A stretch of 64,000 nt of DNA from assembly GCF_028640845.1 (NCBI RefSeq), contig NC_080539.1:366935233-366999232 (forward strand), written 5' to 3'. This DNA is from Ahaetulla prasina. Taxonomy: Eukaryota > Chordata > Lepidosauria > Squamata > Colubridae. The notes under the pieces were generated by a model. It had not been told where the DNA came from, did no database searches, and saw nothing but the letters and a program-made list of their open reading frames with translations. A program made the position numbers and the translations under genes. This document shows, piece after piece, positions 43,530 through 55,012 of this stretch. Positions within the stretch are counted from its first letter, which is position 1; every line of letters starts with the position of its first letter.

Positions 43530-44212
43530 TAGAGTGGTACTATCGCTTCACCTGTTCTTGATTCATGTGAAACAGCCTAGGACTGCATTGGCTTTTTTGG
43601 CAGCTACAAGCACGATGCTGGCTCATACAGTACTTAAGTGATTGCCCTTTAGGACACCTAGTTCCTTCTCACGGTTACTACTGTTGAACCAGGTATCACC
43701 TGTCCTATAACTGTGCATTTGGTTTTTTAGAATAGAATAGAATTTTTTATTGGCCAAGTGTGATTGGACACACAAGGAATTTGTCTTGGTGCATATGCTC
43801 TCAGTGTACATAAAAGAAAAGATACCTTCATCAAGGTACAACACTTACAACACTTAATGATAGTCATAGGCTACAAATTTAACACTTAATGATACAACAC
43901 TTAATGATAGACATAGTCTACAATTAAGCAATCAGGAAACAATATCAGTATAAATAGTAAGGATACAAGCAACAAAGTTACAGTCATGCAGTCATAAGTG
44001 GAAGGAGATTGGTGATGGAAGCGATGAGAAGACTAATAGTAATGCAGACTTAGTAAATAGTTTGACAGTGTTGAGGGAATTATTTGTTTAGCAGAGTGAT
44101 GGCGTTCGGGGAAAAAACTGTTCTTGTGTCTAGTTGTTCTGGTGTGCAGTGCTCTGTAGGTTTTCCTACCTAAATGTAGGACCTTAACTTTTCTCACCAC
44201 TGAACTGCATCT
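43530..44212 (-). mobile_element. CR1 split by a LINE
   Basis: CR1 minus strand at 43530-43727 (ttttttggcagctacaag, cacctagttccttctcacg) and 44158-44212 (cctacctaaatgtaggacct). Confidence 0.85.
43728..44157 (-). mobile_element. CR1/L3-group LINE 3' end
   Basis: AATAG stub, ttggccaagtgtgattgg and the minus-strand TTRHKNSFFP coding end (ERHHSAKQ after a 1-base change). The tail is only two or three AATAG units. Confidence 0.9.
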
Positions 44213-44365
44213 CTCCTTGCTACCTTCTGGGACGAAGGCTTCATGGTGCCCAAAGCAGAACATCTGGATTCGGCCACAGTTCTGTGCCATATGTAGCATC
44301 AACCTTGTGAACTCTCAAGTTTCCTCTTTCCACTACCTATTCAAAATGGACAGTGATTTATAATG

Positions 44366-44515
44366 TGTGTGTGTGTGTGTTTGTTTGTTTGTTGCGGGTA
44401 TGTATGATGCAGGTATGTATGTATGGTGCAGGTAGGTAGGTATGTATATGTATGTGCAGGTATGTATTTATGTATGTATATAGCATGTGTATATGTATGT
44501 TATGTATGAGTTTGG
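44366..44515. repeat. (GT)n and (TATG)n region
   Basis: gtgtgtgtgtgtg then degenerate tatgtatg units. Confidence 0.9.
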
Positions 44516-44604
44516 GTAGATATACATTTTCTCTTGAGAACAGGCTACAGAATTTCATTTTTAAAGTGGGCCAGTGTATTCACAGTAAAAAAAAAAGATA
44601 ATAC

Positions 44605-44716
44605 ATTTCTCTTCTCTTCTCTTCTCTTCTCTTCTCTTCCCTTCCCTTCCCTTCCCTTTCCTTCTCATCCCATCCCATCCCATCCCATCCCATCCCATCC
44701 CATCCCATCCCATCTT
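44605..44716. repeat. (CTTCT)n-(CCCTT)n-(CATCC)n array
   Basis: Three pentamer registers follow one another on the plus strand, the complement of the ATGGG theme at 6.8-7.7 kb. Confidence 0.95.
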
Positions 44717-44975
44717 ATTGAATAGGGCCCAGTGCTAAAGTCTGTCAAAATCCTTCTGACCTTAAGCCTATCTTCCAAAGTCTTTGTAATTTCTCTCAGC
44801 TTGTGTCATCTGCAAATTTGATGAATGTCCCTTCAATCCCCTCATCTAGGCCATTTATGAAGATGTTGAAGAGCACTGAGACAGAGCCTTGAGGATAGAT
44901 AGGGTTTCTTGCTTGAGCAGGGGGTTGGACTAGAAGACCTCCAAGGTCCCTTCCAACTCTGTTATTCTACACAGA
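44717..44975 (-). mobile_element. CR1 fragments in opposite orientations
   Basis: Minus-strand RT-region fragment at 44717-44897 (gcccagtgctaaagtctgtc, tcatctgcaaatttgatgaa), then a plus-strand 3' tip at 44898-44975 (gcagggggttggactagaag). Confidence 0.85.
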
Positions 44976-44979
44976 TGTA

Positions 44980-45243
44980 GTTTATTTATTTGTTATTTAT
45001 TTATCACATTTTTATTCTGCCTTTATTATATTTTATAAATAAGGAAGCAAATAGACCTAAACACTCCTCCTTCCACCTATTTTCCCTAGAACAATAACCC
45101 TGTGTGTTGGATTGGGTTAGTCTGAGAGTGAGAATGACTGGCCCAAAGTCACCCAGCCAGTTTTCATACCTAAGGTAGGACCAGAATTCACCAGCACCTA
45201 AGTTACTAGGCCAGTACCTTAACCACCAAGCCAAACTGTCTCC
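44980..45243 (-). mobile_element. tRNA-derived SINE (MIR/CORE-like)
   Basis: Minus strand: head gacagtttggcttggtggtt with an A-box-like tggcttggtggttaag, box B-like gtgaattctggtcc, then ctggctgggtgactttgggc and an AATAAATAAA tail. Confidence 0.7.
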
Positions 45244-45249
45244 CTTCTT

Positions 45250-46008
45250 CCTAGTTGATTGCGGTTGGTTGGTCGACTGCAACTCCATCTGGACTTCTGA
45301 TAAGAATCTTGTGTTTTTTTCCAAAAACCGGACCTGCCTGTATTGGCAAAACCATGAGGACTAGCACCTTAGTTTAATAATAGCATAGTGACAGGCCACA
45401 AGGGCAAAACATTCCATGCAAAACTTTCCAAGTTCAAAACTGGCATTTCCAGGTAGGGCAGGTATAGGCCCTGATGCCACCTGGCGAAGGGAAGCTTCCC
45501 ATATTCCTGAAATTATGTTTCCTGCTTCTTATATCCAGGGTGATGGGATACTGAACTCTTGCAAGCAAATACAAGCTGTCCCTCCACCTTTACATCTTAA
45601 AAACAGATTCTGCGGTATAAACAGCGCCTTGGGCTCTTTCTAGTTGACATTCACCCAAACTGCTATTATTTAAGAGGGGGCATTTATTTTTTCTCTCTCT
45701 ACCCAGCCTAAGCTTGCTGTTTAAGGAAACCTTGTTAACATTTCCCAGGCATACGTGTGTGTTGTCATTTTCAGGCCTCAGATCCTTTGTCAGCATTTCT
45801 TCGACTTCATTTTCTGACCACAGGGCAGATTTTATGTAGGGCGCATATATAAAGGTAGGTGGGCAGGAGTGCGTGGGAATAACCAAATGCATAGCACTAA
45901 GTCCCTGGCGAAAGCATTTTTTCTCCCCGAAGATTTAAGTATGCCTGGCCTGTCACTCCCCGTTCTGTAAAAATAAAAAATAAATGAGGAGCTTTTTGCG
46001 GGAGTCTA
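45250..46008. other. Unassigned DNA
   Basis: No gene or repeat family recognised. Confidence 0.4.
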
Positions 46009-46083
46009 GCAGGAGTCCTCGACTTACGACCATCGGTTTAGCGACCGTTCGAATTTATTATGGCAAAGGTGACTTACAACTGG
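46009..46083 (-). mobile_element. Left end of a Tigger-like MITE
   Basis: TA then gcaggagtcctcgacttacg, truncated at about 46083. Confidence 0.75.
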
Positions 46084-46084
46084 T

Positions 46085-46792
46085 TAGAATCAGAATAGAG
46101 CTGGAAGGGACCTTGGAGGTCTTACAGTCCACCCTCCCTATTGAAGCAGGAGATCCTATACCATTTCAAACAAGTGACTGCCTTCTTAAAAACCTCCAGT
46201 GTCAGAGCACACACAATTTCTGAAGGCAAGTCATTCCATTGATTAATTGTCCTTACTGTTTAGGAAGTTTCTCCTGGATTAGTTTCTATCCATTGCTTCT
46301 CTCCTTGATTAGTTTCTATCCATTGTTTCTTGTCCTGCCTTCTGGTGCTTTGGAGAATAAGTTACCCCCTCTTCTTTGTGGCAGCCTCTCAAATACTGGA
46401 TTTTTTAAAAAAATTTATTTACATTTATATCCTGCCCTTCTCCGAAGACTCAGGGCGGCTTACACTATGTTAGCAATACTGCTATCATGTCCACCTAGTC
46501 CATCTTATCTCTAGACTGGCCTTATCCAATTCCTGCAATCATTCTTTATATGTTTTAGTCTCCAGGCCTTTAGTCATCTTAGTTGCTCTTCTTTGCACTT
46601 TTTCTCCACACCATTGTTTTGTAATGTGGTGACCAATGCAGTGTTCCAGGCTTGGCCTTACTAAGACTTTATAAAGCGGTACTAATACTTCACGTGGTTT
46701 TGATTCTATGCCGCTGTTTCTACAACCAAGGATTGTATTAGCTTTTTTGGCTGCCGCTGCAAACTGTTGGCTCAAGTTTAAGTGATTGTCTA
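46085..46792 (-). mobile_element. CR1 with SINE insertion
   Basis: 3' end at 46090 (gaatagagctggaagggacc); a ~40-bp duplicated phrase at about 46270-46330 (ttagtttctatccattg twice); SINE tail inserted at 46405-46475; continues to 46792 where an LTR interrupts it. Confidence 0.88.
46405..46475 (-). mobile_element. Truncated SINE tail
   Basis: Only the 3' ~70 bp of the tRNA/L2-tail SINE (gccgccctgagtcttcggag in complement). Confidence 0.85.
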
Positions 46793-47316
46793 CTGTCGTG
46801 TCCCACTCCTCCTCCGATGGCCGGGTCTGGGAAGTCTGTATCAAGTGTGGCCACGAAGCCTCTGCAGCTTTGCCAAATTCCTGTCAGAGTTCTCAGGGCA
46901 GGCAGGAATCCAAGATGTGACTTCAGCAAACCAGATGAGACTTTGCTTGACTCAAGGAATGCCAAAAAGCAGATCCTTTATATAGGCCATGGGGTGTGGC
47001 TCCATGACTTAGCACTTATCCAGGCCTGCCCCTCCCTTCCTTTTGCTGACGTCGCCTCTCCATTCTCCGGAAGCGGGGATCCGTCTACTGTGACTTTCCG
47101 TCCTCCTGATCTGCTGCCGGCAATTCTAGCACGTGGCTGGCTTCGTGCTCACGCGCTGTAGGAGGGAGGTTTGTTTGCTCATTCTTTCCGGGCATGGTGC
47201 CAGGGCTGGGGGCTGGAGGCATGCCAGGCCGTTCCTCTTCATTATCAGACTCTGACTCAGATAGCAGGAGATGGGAGGGGCCCGGCTGAGGAGAGGAGGG
47301 CGGGCGAGGCACAACA
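46793..47316 (-). mobile_element. Solo LTR, ~524 bp
   Basis: Minus strand TGTTGTGCC..GACACGACA. The 5-bp sequence gtcta flanks it at 46788-46792 and 47317-47321, with one extra base at the left edge. TATA box at 46977-46984. The U3 frame is open for 75 codons (Pro/Ser/Glu-rich, SESESDNEEE), has one stop, then the basic RFRRMERRRQQKEGRGRP end, as in the 20848 copy. Confidence 0.87.
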
Positions 47317-47343
47317 GTCTAATAAGACTCCAAGGCTCCTTTC

Positions 47344-47634
47344 AGCAAGGTCCTCGCACTTACAACCATCAGAGCATCCATTCCACATGGTCACCTAATG
47401 AGAATTCAGGCACTTGGTAAGCGTCATGTAATTTAGAGTTGCAGCATCCCAGGGTCACATGATCACTGTTCGACATATTTCCTAGGGGGCTTCCTACACC
47501 AAAGTCAATGGAAGAGTTGGATTCACTTCAGCTGATAAAAATGGTCACAAAATCGGGTGTGGTTCAATTAACAACAGCATCACTTAGAGGTCAAAGTTCT
47601 GGTCCCGATTGTGGTCGTAAATCCAAGACTACTT
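47344..47634 (-). mobile_element. Tigger-like MITE, shortened
   Basis: aaggtcctcgcacttacaac to gtaaatccaagactact. Confidence 0.75.
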
Positions 47635-47664
47635 AGTTGGGCAAAACTCTATCTTGCTGCTCTA

Positions 47665-48054
47665 CAGGGAATCTTCGACTTACGACTACAATTGAGCCCA
47701 CCATTCATGTTGCTAAGTGAGGTATTTTGTCAGGTGAGTTTTGCCCCATTTTGTGACCTTTCTTGCCGCAGTTGTTAAGTGAATCATTGCAATTGTTTAA
47801 ACTAGTGACACGGTTGTTAAGGGAACCTGGCTTCCCCATTGACCTTGCTTGTCAGAAGGTTGCCAAAGGTGACCATGTGACCCTGGGACCCTGCAACCAT
47901 CATAAATTCCGTTGACAAGCATCTGAATTTTGATCACATGACCATGGGGATGCTGCAACGGTCGTAAATGTGAAAAACGGTCATGTCACTTTTTTCAGTG
48001 CTGTTGTAATGTCGAATGGTTATTAAATCAACTATTGTAAGGCGAAGATTACCT
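47665..48054 (+). mobile_element. Tigger-like MITE, ~390 bp
   Basis: TA then cagggaatcttcgacttacg; all family landmarks; right end gaagattaccta. Confidence 0.85.
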
Positions 48055-48087
48055 ATAATTTTCAGGTTTTGCCCTTGGTATACCATG

Positions 48088-48272
48088 CAGAGGTGGTATT
48101 CAGCTGGCTCAGATCGGTTTGGGTGAACCGGTAGTGGCCTGCCCCTGCCCACCTGCTCACCCACCCCCCAGCATAGTGCTGTCCTATTTAGCCATGTTTT
48201 TGAGGCTGGGCACATGCGCGGAAGGCGCGCGCGGGGCAAACCAGTAGTAAGAATACATGAAACCAACCGCTG
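48088..48272. mobile_element. hAT MITE, 185 bp
   Basis: cagaggtggtattcagc..gaaaccaaccgctg with exact 8-bp duplication ataccatg at 48080-48087 and 48273-48280. Related to 56271-56485. Confidence 0.93.
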
Positions 48273-48298
48273 ATACCATGCCAGCGGAGTTCTGCTTC

Positions 48299-48871
48299 TG
48301 TTGTGGTCCATCAGCAGCCTACGGAGCTGGCAACAGAGTTGGACAGCGATGAGGCTGAGGTGGGGCCAGGGCCATCGGGAAATGAGATGTGGACTCCAGA
48401 GCCTCCAGAGACTGATAGTAGTGAGGCAGAGGAACAGGAGGAGCCTGTTCCTAATGCACGCATGAGAAGAGCTTCCAGAAGACAAGAGCAGCTCAAGCAA
48501 AAAGGACAACTCAGGAGGAGGGCCAAGAGATGATTGGCCCCTCCCATAAGGCTTAAAACAGAACAGCAATGGCATTTGGGCTTTGCCGGAAAACAACACT
48601 GATAGCTTTGTCTTCTGCTTCGTCCTCTGCTTTGTCTACATCTTGCATTTATTTTTGTGACTTCTGAATGTTTGCCAAGAAAGGCCTTTGGCAGTTTGCC
48701 TAATTGGACCAAGGTTTGCGATAGGACTGAGGAATTTGTGTGGGGAGGAATTTGTTTTAATTTGAGTTGAACGATGCTGGGAATGAAGTAATTCTCAGCT
48801 GTTTGAATAAAATTTGTTTGTTTTTTCATGGACTGAGTTTCCTACTACCTACTTGGGCCTGGGTCACAACA
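48299..48871 (+). mobile_element. Solo LTR, 573 bp, second subfamily
   Basis: TGTTGTGGTCC..GGGTCACAACA with exact 5-bp duplication gcttc at 48294-48298 and 48872-48876. AATAAA at about 48807. From its first bases an open frame of ~76 codons runs acidic (ELDSDEAEVGPGPSG, DSSEAEEQEEP) then basic (RMRRASRRQEQLKQKGQLRR), the same order as in the other LTRs though the sequence is different. Confidence 0.9.
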
Positions 48872-48876
48872 GCTTC

Positions 48877-49150
48877 CTCTCCCAAGCTGATGCCTCCCAC
48901 ACAGGGCTACAAGTCCCATCGCTCTCCAACACACAACTAGGAGGCAGGACGTTGCTTCTTAACAGCTTGGCAGTCATCAGCTTAGAAAAGGAGGCGCCGA
49001 GCCTGACGCTTTTGACTTAAGGCAGGCCTGCTCCCTTGCTAGTACCTTTACCCCTTCATAAGCACCCATAAATACCTCTCCCGACGTTCTTATAAATTTT
49101 GCCGCCTTGATTTCTCTTAGGACAAAGCCTCTTCTCCCATGTATCTTTAA
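48877..49150. other. Unassigned DNA
   Basis: No recognisable features. Confidence 0.4.
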
Positions 49151-49152
49151 TA

Positions 49153-49687
49153 TCTGAAAACAACAAAATACCTTATCCCACCAGACTTGAAATCCTAGGC
49201 TTAGATAACTTGGAACTCCGTCGCCTTCGACATGACCTAAGCTTAACTCACAGAATCATCTATTGTAATGTCCTTCCTGTTAAAGACTACTTCAGCTTTA
49301 ATTGCAATAATACTAGAGCAACTAATAGATTTAAACTTAATGTCAACCGCTTTAATCTAGATTGCAGAAAATATGACTTCTGTAACAGAATCATCAGTGC
49401 TTGGAATACTTTACCTGACTCTGTGGTCTCTTCTCATAATCCTAAAAGCTTTAAACGAAAACTTTCTACTATTGACCTCACCTCATTCCTAAGAGGACCA
49501 TAAGGGGCGTGCATAAGCGCACAAACGTGCCTACCGTTCCTGTCCTATTGTTTTTCTTTTCTTCTTCCTATATATATGCTTATACCTCCTTATATTTACT
49601 CATATATGTGTTTATATACTATATAATCTTTTGTATGATACCTACATATATTGTTGTGACAAAATAAATAAATAAAATAAATAAATA
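49153..49687 (+). mobile_element. LINE 3' end (GTGACAAAATAAA family)
   Basis: Best reference copy here: a 97-codon C-terminal frame (about 49210-49503; THRIIYCNVLPVKDYF, FCNRIISAWNTLPDSVVSS, STIDLTSFLRGP, stop) then gtgcataagcgcacaaacgtg and gtgacaaaataaataaataa. Confidence 0.9.
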
Positions 49688-50063
49688 TGGCTACTTTGAG
49701 GTTTAAATCCTGGCAGATGAGATTTTGTCTGTGCATCTGAATATAGAAGATTAAACTGGGCCAATTAGATGGAGCCTTAGGCACTGGTCCCGGGGTTGGG
49801 AATCAGTAGCCCCCCACTCCTACCTCTCCAGGTAGGTTATGCAAATCTCAGCAACCGAGACCCTCCAAATGCCAGGTCTGAAAGCTATGTGATTAGCAAG
49901 CAAGGAGTCAGTATCACTTTCTGCTTAACTCTGCCTTTATCCACAATGCAAGTTTTGGGACCCAGAGCTTCATTTGAATACTAAAGGTTCTTTTTTTTTC
50001 CCCCCAGAAATATTTTACTCCATCTGTATTTTCCTCAACCGTCAACCATATCTGTTTTGATCC
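49688..50063. other. Unassigned DNA
   Basis: No gene or repeat recognised. Confidence 0.4.
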
Positions 50064-50065
50064 TA

Positions 50066-50458
50066 CAGGTAGTCCTCGACTTACGACTACAACGGAGTCC
50101 AAAATGCATGTCGCTCAATGAGAAATTTGTTAAATGACTTTAGCCACCGTGTTACGCACCTTTCTTGCCATATTGGTTAAGCGGAAACACTGCAGTTGTT
50201 AAATTAGTCACGCCGTTGTTAAGTGAATCTGGCTTTCCTATTGACTTGGCTTGTCAGAAGGTCGCAAAAGGGAATCACGTGACCCCGGGAGCCGGTATAC
50301 ATGTGAGTCAGCTGTCAAGCATCCGAATGTAAATCACATGAGCACGGGAATGCTGCAACGGTCATAAGTGTGAAAAATGGTCATAAGTCACTTTTTTTCA
50401 GTGGCGTTGTAACTTTGAACAGTCACTAAATGAACTGTTGTAAGTCGAGGACAAACTG
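50066..50458 (+). mobile_element. Tigger-like MITE, 393 bp
   Basis: TA-caggtagtcctcgacttacg..taagtcgaggacaaactg-TA; complete. Confidence 0.92.
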
Positions 50459-50519
50459 TATTCCCTTCTGTGTCGTGCTTCAGTTTGTTTCTAGATTTGA
50501 CAGCAACTCTGTAATTTTA

Positions 50520-50964
50520 CAGGTAGTCCTCGACTTACGACTACAATTGGGACCAGAATTTCCACTGCTGACTGAGGCAGTTGTTAAATGAATCCCACAG
50601 GTGCCTTTTCCAAAGGCAACTGGACTTCGTTTTTTTTCCTTGAAAACATTTTGCTTCTCATCCAAGAAGCTTCTTCAGTTCTGACTGAATGGTGAAGGAC
50701 GGTGCAATTCTGTTTGTTAAGTGACTGCAGAGTCCCCCCCTTGACTTTGCTTGTGGGAAGCCAGCTGGGAAGGTCACAAAAAATGATCACGTGACCCTGG
50801 GACCCTGGCAAATACATGTCTGTTGCCAGGCCTCCGAATTTGTAAATATGGCGATGTTGCAATGGTTGAAAGTGTGAGGACCAGTGATAAGTATTTTTTT
50901 TTTTGCAGCATTGCTATAACTTTGAATAGTTGATAAATAATTGGTTGTAGCTTAAGACTACGTG
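50520..50964 (+). mobile_element. Tigger-like MITE carrying a Penelope-like scrap
   Basis: TA-caggtagtcctcgactt; foreign block at 50597-50702; right end gcttaagactacgtg-TA. Its terminal TA (50965-50966) is also the left TA of the next copy. Confidence 0.87.
50597..50702 (-). mobile_element. Penelope-like end fragment
   Basis: aaaggcaactggacttcg, attttgcttctcatccaag and cttcttcagttctgac match one arm of 39044-39228. Confidence 0.55.
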
Positions 50965-50966
50965 TA

Positions 50967-51357
50967 CAGGTAATCCTTGACTTACAACAGTTCATTTAGT
51001 GACCTTTCAAAGTTACATCACTGAAAAAAAGTGACTTGTGTCCCTTTTTCACACTTACGACCGTAGCAGCATCCCCATGGTCATGTGACCAAAATTTGGA
51101 TGCTTGGCACCTAATTTTATATTTATGATGGTTCCAGTGTCTTGAGGGTCACGAGATTTCCTTTTGCGACCTTCCGACAGGCAAAGTCAATGGGGACGCC
51201 AGATTTACAACAGCGTTACTAACTTCACAACTGCAGCGATTGACTTCACAACTGCGGCAAGAAAGGTCAAAAAACGGGGCAAAAACTCATCTAACAACTG
51301 TCTCGCTTATCAACAGACGTTTTGGGCTCAGTTTTGGTCGTAAATCGAGGACTACTG
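50967..51357 (-). mobile_element. Tigger-like MITE, 391 bp
   Basis: caggtaatccttgacttac..gtaaatcgaggactactg-TA; abuts the previous element. Confidence 0.9.
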
Positions 51358-51588
51358 TACTCCTTTTCAGATTATTTTGTTAAAGTTTATGCCTTTCACT
51401 TCCCTCCCTCCCTCTTCAAAGATTTTTTTTTTTTGTACTTCTGCAAATTTTAGGTTCCACTAAAACTCCAATTACTCCTTCTTTTTAATGACTACCAAAT
51501 TTTGCCTGCAAAAAATCCATCTTGATTTACCGGTCAGAATGTCCATTGCTGTACCACAAGAGGATCAGCAGAGAGGAGTGAATTAGTC

Positions 51589-51698
51589 CAGGGGTCTCCA
51601 ACCTTGACAACTTTAAGACTTGTGGACTTCAACTCCCAGAATTCCTCAGCCAGCAAAGCCTTAAAAAGTCTTAAAGTTGTCAAGGTTGGAGACCCCTG
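51589..51698. mobile_element. Palindromic hAT MITE, 110 bp
   Basis: caggggtctccaacc..gttggagacccctg with exact 8-bp duplication aattagtc at 51581-51588 and 51699-51706. Confidence 0.94.
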
Positions 51699-51706
51699 AA
51701 TTAGTC

Positions 51707-53090
51707 AATCTGGGTTTTACTCGGTTTCTCATTTTTCCACTCATACGTGAAACCAACCAACTCCATGTCCATTTGATGGTGTGTGGTTTTTTTTAAAAAA
51801 AGGTTCTTTCTTAATATATTTTATGGAACTAATTAAAAGAAGAAATACCCACACCTACAAGAGTATTAATCATACCATGGAACACATAATTGAAAATATG
51901 AAAAAAAAAAAGAGAAAAATATATTGTGAACAGACCCCAAAATTAATATTAGCATGAATCCCTTTCGGGGGATAATTTGCCTAAATACAAACACCTTTTA
52001 TTTGTAATTTTGCCTAAAGTTACAGTGGCTTTGTACCTAATTTCCCCAGTCTTGCTTGACTGTTATACATTATTTTGAATGAATGTACACATTTTGTGTT
52101 ACCTTTTCTCCATTTACTTTCTTGGTTTATTTTCCAAAATATAGCAAACCATTCCGAGATGCTTTTGAGAGGGGTATTTTCTGGATACATTCACCTTCCA
52201 CGAAATGAATTTTTTCCCCCTTAGTCTGGAAAACGGCTTTCTCAAATTTTCCATACCCTAACCGTTTGCAAGTGGCAATAACTTGGTATTTTATTCCCTG
52301 GGGAAATCTTTCTCTATCAAACCAAGACATTTCTCTGAAATCCAAGATCTTTTAAATAATGAATCATATTAAAAGGAGGCCTTTGCCAAGACTGTTGATC
52401 TCATTCAGGACTTTTGGTTTATAGTTTAGGTTATATGGCAGGGAGGAAAAATAATTTTAAAGCCCATATAGAAACATTCATGTACAAGCGATCCTTTCTT
52501 TCCAGATGGCCCCCTGACCCCCTCCCCACCAATTTTTAACTGGATTTTTTTTTAATCTTAAAAAGAGAAGTTGGCGCTCGAAGGGGAAGTGAACTTTGAG
52601 TTGAGTTGTCTCAATAAACCCAGCTGCCAATTCTTTGAACATATTCTGGTAAGTGCATTTGGAAACAATCCTATGCAACAGGCCGCTTTATTTACACATG
52701 GCAAACCTCCAAAAGATCGACTCTATTTATAGAGACAGAAGATGGGTGTGTAGGTTGAAGCCCGAGAGGTTTTTGGTTTAATTTTCTTTGGCAGGAAAAG
52801 AAAGCCCCTAGCATAGCTCCAGCCATATTTCTGCACATCAAGGCCAAAACCTCTTGAGAATTTCTGATATATTTTGGCAGGGTTCCATTGTGGGAATTCT
52901 CATTTGAAATAGATAGACATCTGTAGACAATGGATTGATTGATGGATGGACGGATGGGTGGATATGTAGAGACGAGAAGGATTTGCAAAAAAATTGAGAA
53001 ATATTGTGAATGGCGTTGTGGTAAACTTCGGACCAGATAACAGGAAGTCCTCAGCCCATGTCCATTTGTCCAGCAACTGTTTGAACTTGC
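51707..53090. other. Unassigned AT-rich DNA, candidate conserved non-coding
   Basis: About 1.4 kb with no transposon signature except a short GGAT patch at about 52930-52960. The part at 52130-52480 looks well kept. No exon is recognised. Confidence 0.4.
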
Positions 53091-53096
53091 AATTAA

Positions 53097-53494
53097 TGGA
53101 ATAACAGAGTAACAGAGTTGGAAGGGACCTTGGAGGTCTTCTGGTCCAACCCCCTGCTCAGACAGGAAACCCTATATCATTTCAGACAAATGGTCGTCCA
53201 ATCTCTTCTTTAAAACTTCCCATTGTTGGAACATCCACACCTTGTGGAGGCAAGCTGTTCGACCGATTAATTTTTCTGTCAGGAAATTTCTCCTTAGTTC
53301 CAGGTTGCTTCTCTCCTTGGTCCGTTTCCATCTGGTTCTTCTTGTCCTGCCTTCAGGTGCTTTGGAAAATGGGTTGACCCCCTTCTTCTTTGTGACAGTT
53401 CCTCAAATATTGGAAGACTGCTATCATGTCACCCTTAGTCCTTCTTTTCCTTAAAGTAGACATACCTGATTCCAGAAATTGTTTTGGCTTCTAG
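53097..53494 (-). mobile_element. CR1 LINE 3' end
   Basis: cagagttggaagggaccttg to the LMKRRT region complement (cttcttttccttaaagtaga). Confidence 0.92.
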
Positions 53495-53499
53495 TTCAT

Positions 53500-53945
53500 G
53501 GGGAAGCCAGCAGGAAGTCGGAACTTGTGGTGATGTGAGGCCCTCGCTTAATGATGGCAGCTGAAACTGCCAGAACATTTGTAAGTGGTGTGGTTATGTG
53601 GTGTTCTACTTTACAAGGGGCCGAGATAGCTCAGGCAATAGAGAAGCCTGTTATTAGAACACAAAGCCTGCAATTACTGCAGGTTCGAGCCCGGCCCAAG
53701 GTTGACTCAGTCTTCCATCCTTTATAAGGTAGGTAAAATGAGGACCCAGATTGTTGGGGGGGCAATAAGTTGACTTTGTAAAAAATATACAAATAGAATG
53801 AGACTATTGCCTTATACATTGTAAGCCGCCCTGAGTCTTCGGAGAAGGGCGGGTTATAAATGTAAACAAAAAAAAACCAAAAAAAAAAACCATGTTGCTT
53901 AGCGATTTCCACCCCAGTTGCTGCTGTTAACGGGAGGACTACTTG
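53500..53945. mobile_element. Possible diverged MITE around a SINE
   Basis: Left part gccctcgcttaatgatgg; right part acgggaggactacttg-TA is Tigger-like. Only the right end is convincing. Confidence 0.4.
53621..53880 (+). mobile_element. tRNA-derived SINE with L2-like tail
   Basis: Head ggccgagatagctcaggcaa (A box), box B ggttcgagccc at about 53682, body cccagattgttggg, tail gccgccctgagtcttcgg, then agggcgggttataaatg and an A-rich end. This is the most tRNA-like head in the window. Confidence 0.9.
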
Positions 53946-53949
53946 TAGC

Positions 53950-54650
53950 TGAACAAGGACGCAGACAATTGAAAAGTAGGACAAATGGAGGAAGTGGAGA
54001 CACACTGTTTAATTTTCTTGGCAACACAACAACAATTACAGCGAAGAATTGCAAAAAAAACATACTCGAACCTACTTGTATAGGAAATTATCTTTTTCCA
54101 GCAACAGAGAGGTGGGTTTTTTGTACCGCCATATTTTTTCAAGAAACCTTTATTTCCGGGAACATACGCCAGCGACAAGGTTTTCAAATTTCATCATGGA
54201 AAGGTAGATCAAGTTGTGCGATCTACAGACTACAATGATCTTAGATCTGAAGGGTGTGGATTGAAGCTGATGGCTAGAATCAGGGAATAAATTGAATAAC
54301 TTTTGGCTGTCCAGTCTGTCGACAGACAAGGGGGAGAAAAAACCCCAGACAATTTACAGAGTCACAATGCATGAAAGTTTAAATGACTACTGTTGTGAAA
54401 ACAGTCCAAAACCACACACTCAAAAAGCCGGACAATATTTAATTTTAAGAAAATGTCTTCCGGATAAAGGACACAAAGACAAAAACTAAAATGTCTCTGG
54501 TAACCCTTTGCAAATTAAATTAAATTCCTCCCCACTCCCCAATCTTCTGCCTTGTGTTATTTTGCTTGCTACCACTTAATGTGTTCTTGCACTTTGAAAA
54601 GAGATGGTCACTCTATAACTGTGGCAGTGAAATACATGGAATTATTAGGT
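53950..54650. other. Unassigned DNA
   Basis: No gene or repeat family recognised. Confidence 0.4.
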
Positions 54651-54653
54651 TGG

Positions 54654-54990
54654 AAATGGCTATGGAGATTCTCAATCATCCATCAGTTGTCCTGGTTGTC
54701 CCAAAGATGCTGCTCAAAAGGCAACTGGACTTTTTTGGGGAAACTGAACTGAACTGAATAAGCTTCTTGGATGAGAAGTGAAATGTTTTCAAGGAAAAAA
54801 GACGAGGAAGTCCAGTTGCCTTTACGATTAGTTTGGAAAGGATATTGGGAGTCTTCTAATCCAACTTCTTGATCAGGGTGGAGTTCTTGTTACTTTCCAG
54901 CATAATTGTCTATGGGGATTCTCAGTGTTCCAGGTCGTGGTTGTCCCAAAGGTGCTTCCCACCCCCCCAAAAAAACACCTTTGGAATTCC
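54654..54990. mobile_element. Penelope-like end fragments
   Basis: gttgtcctggttgtcccaaa, ggcaactggact, agcttcttggatgagaagtg then aaatgttttcaagg, aagtccagttgcc; a second scrap at about 54905-54985 (ggtcgtggttgtcccaaagg). Same phrases as 39044-39260. Confidence 0.55.
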
Positions 54991-55012
54991 CAGACAATTT
55001 AACAGAAAAACA

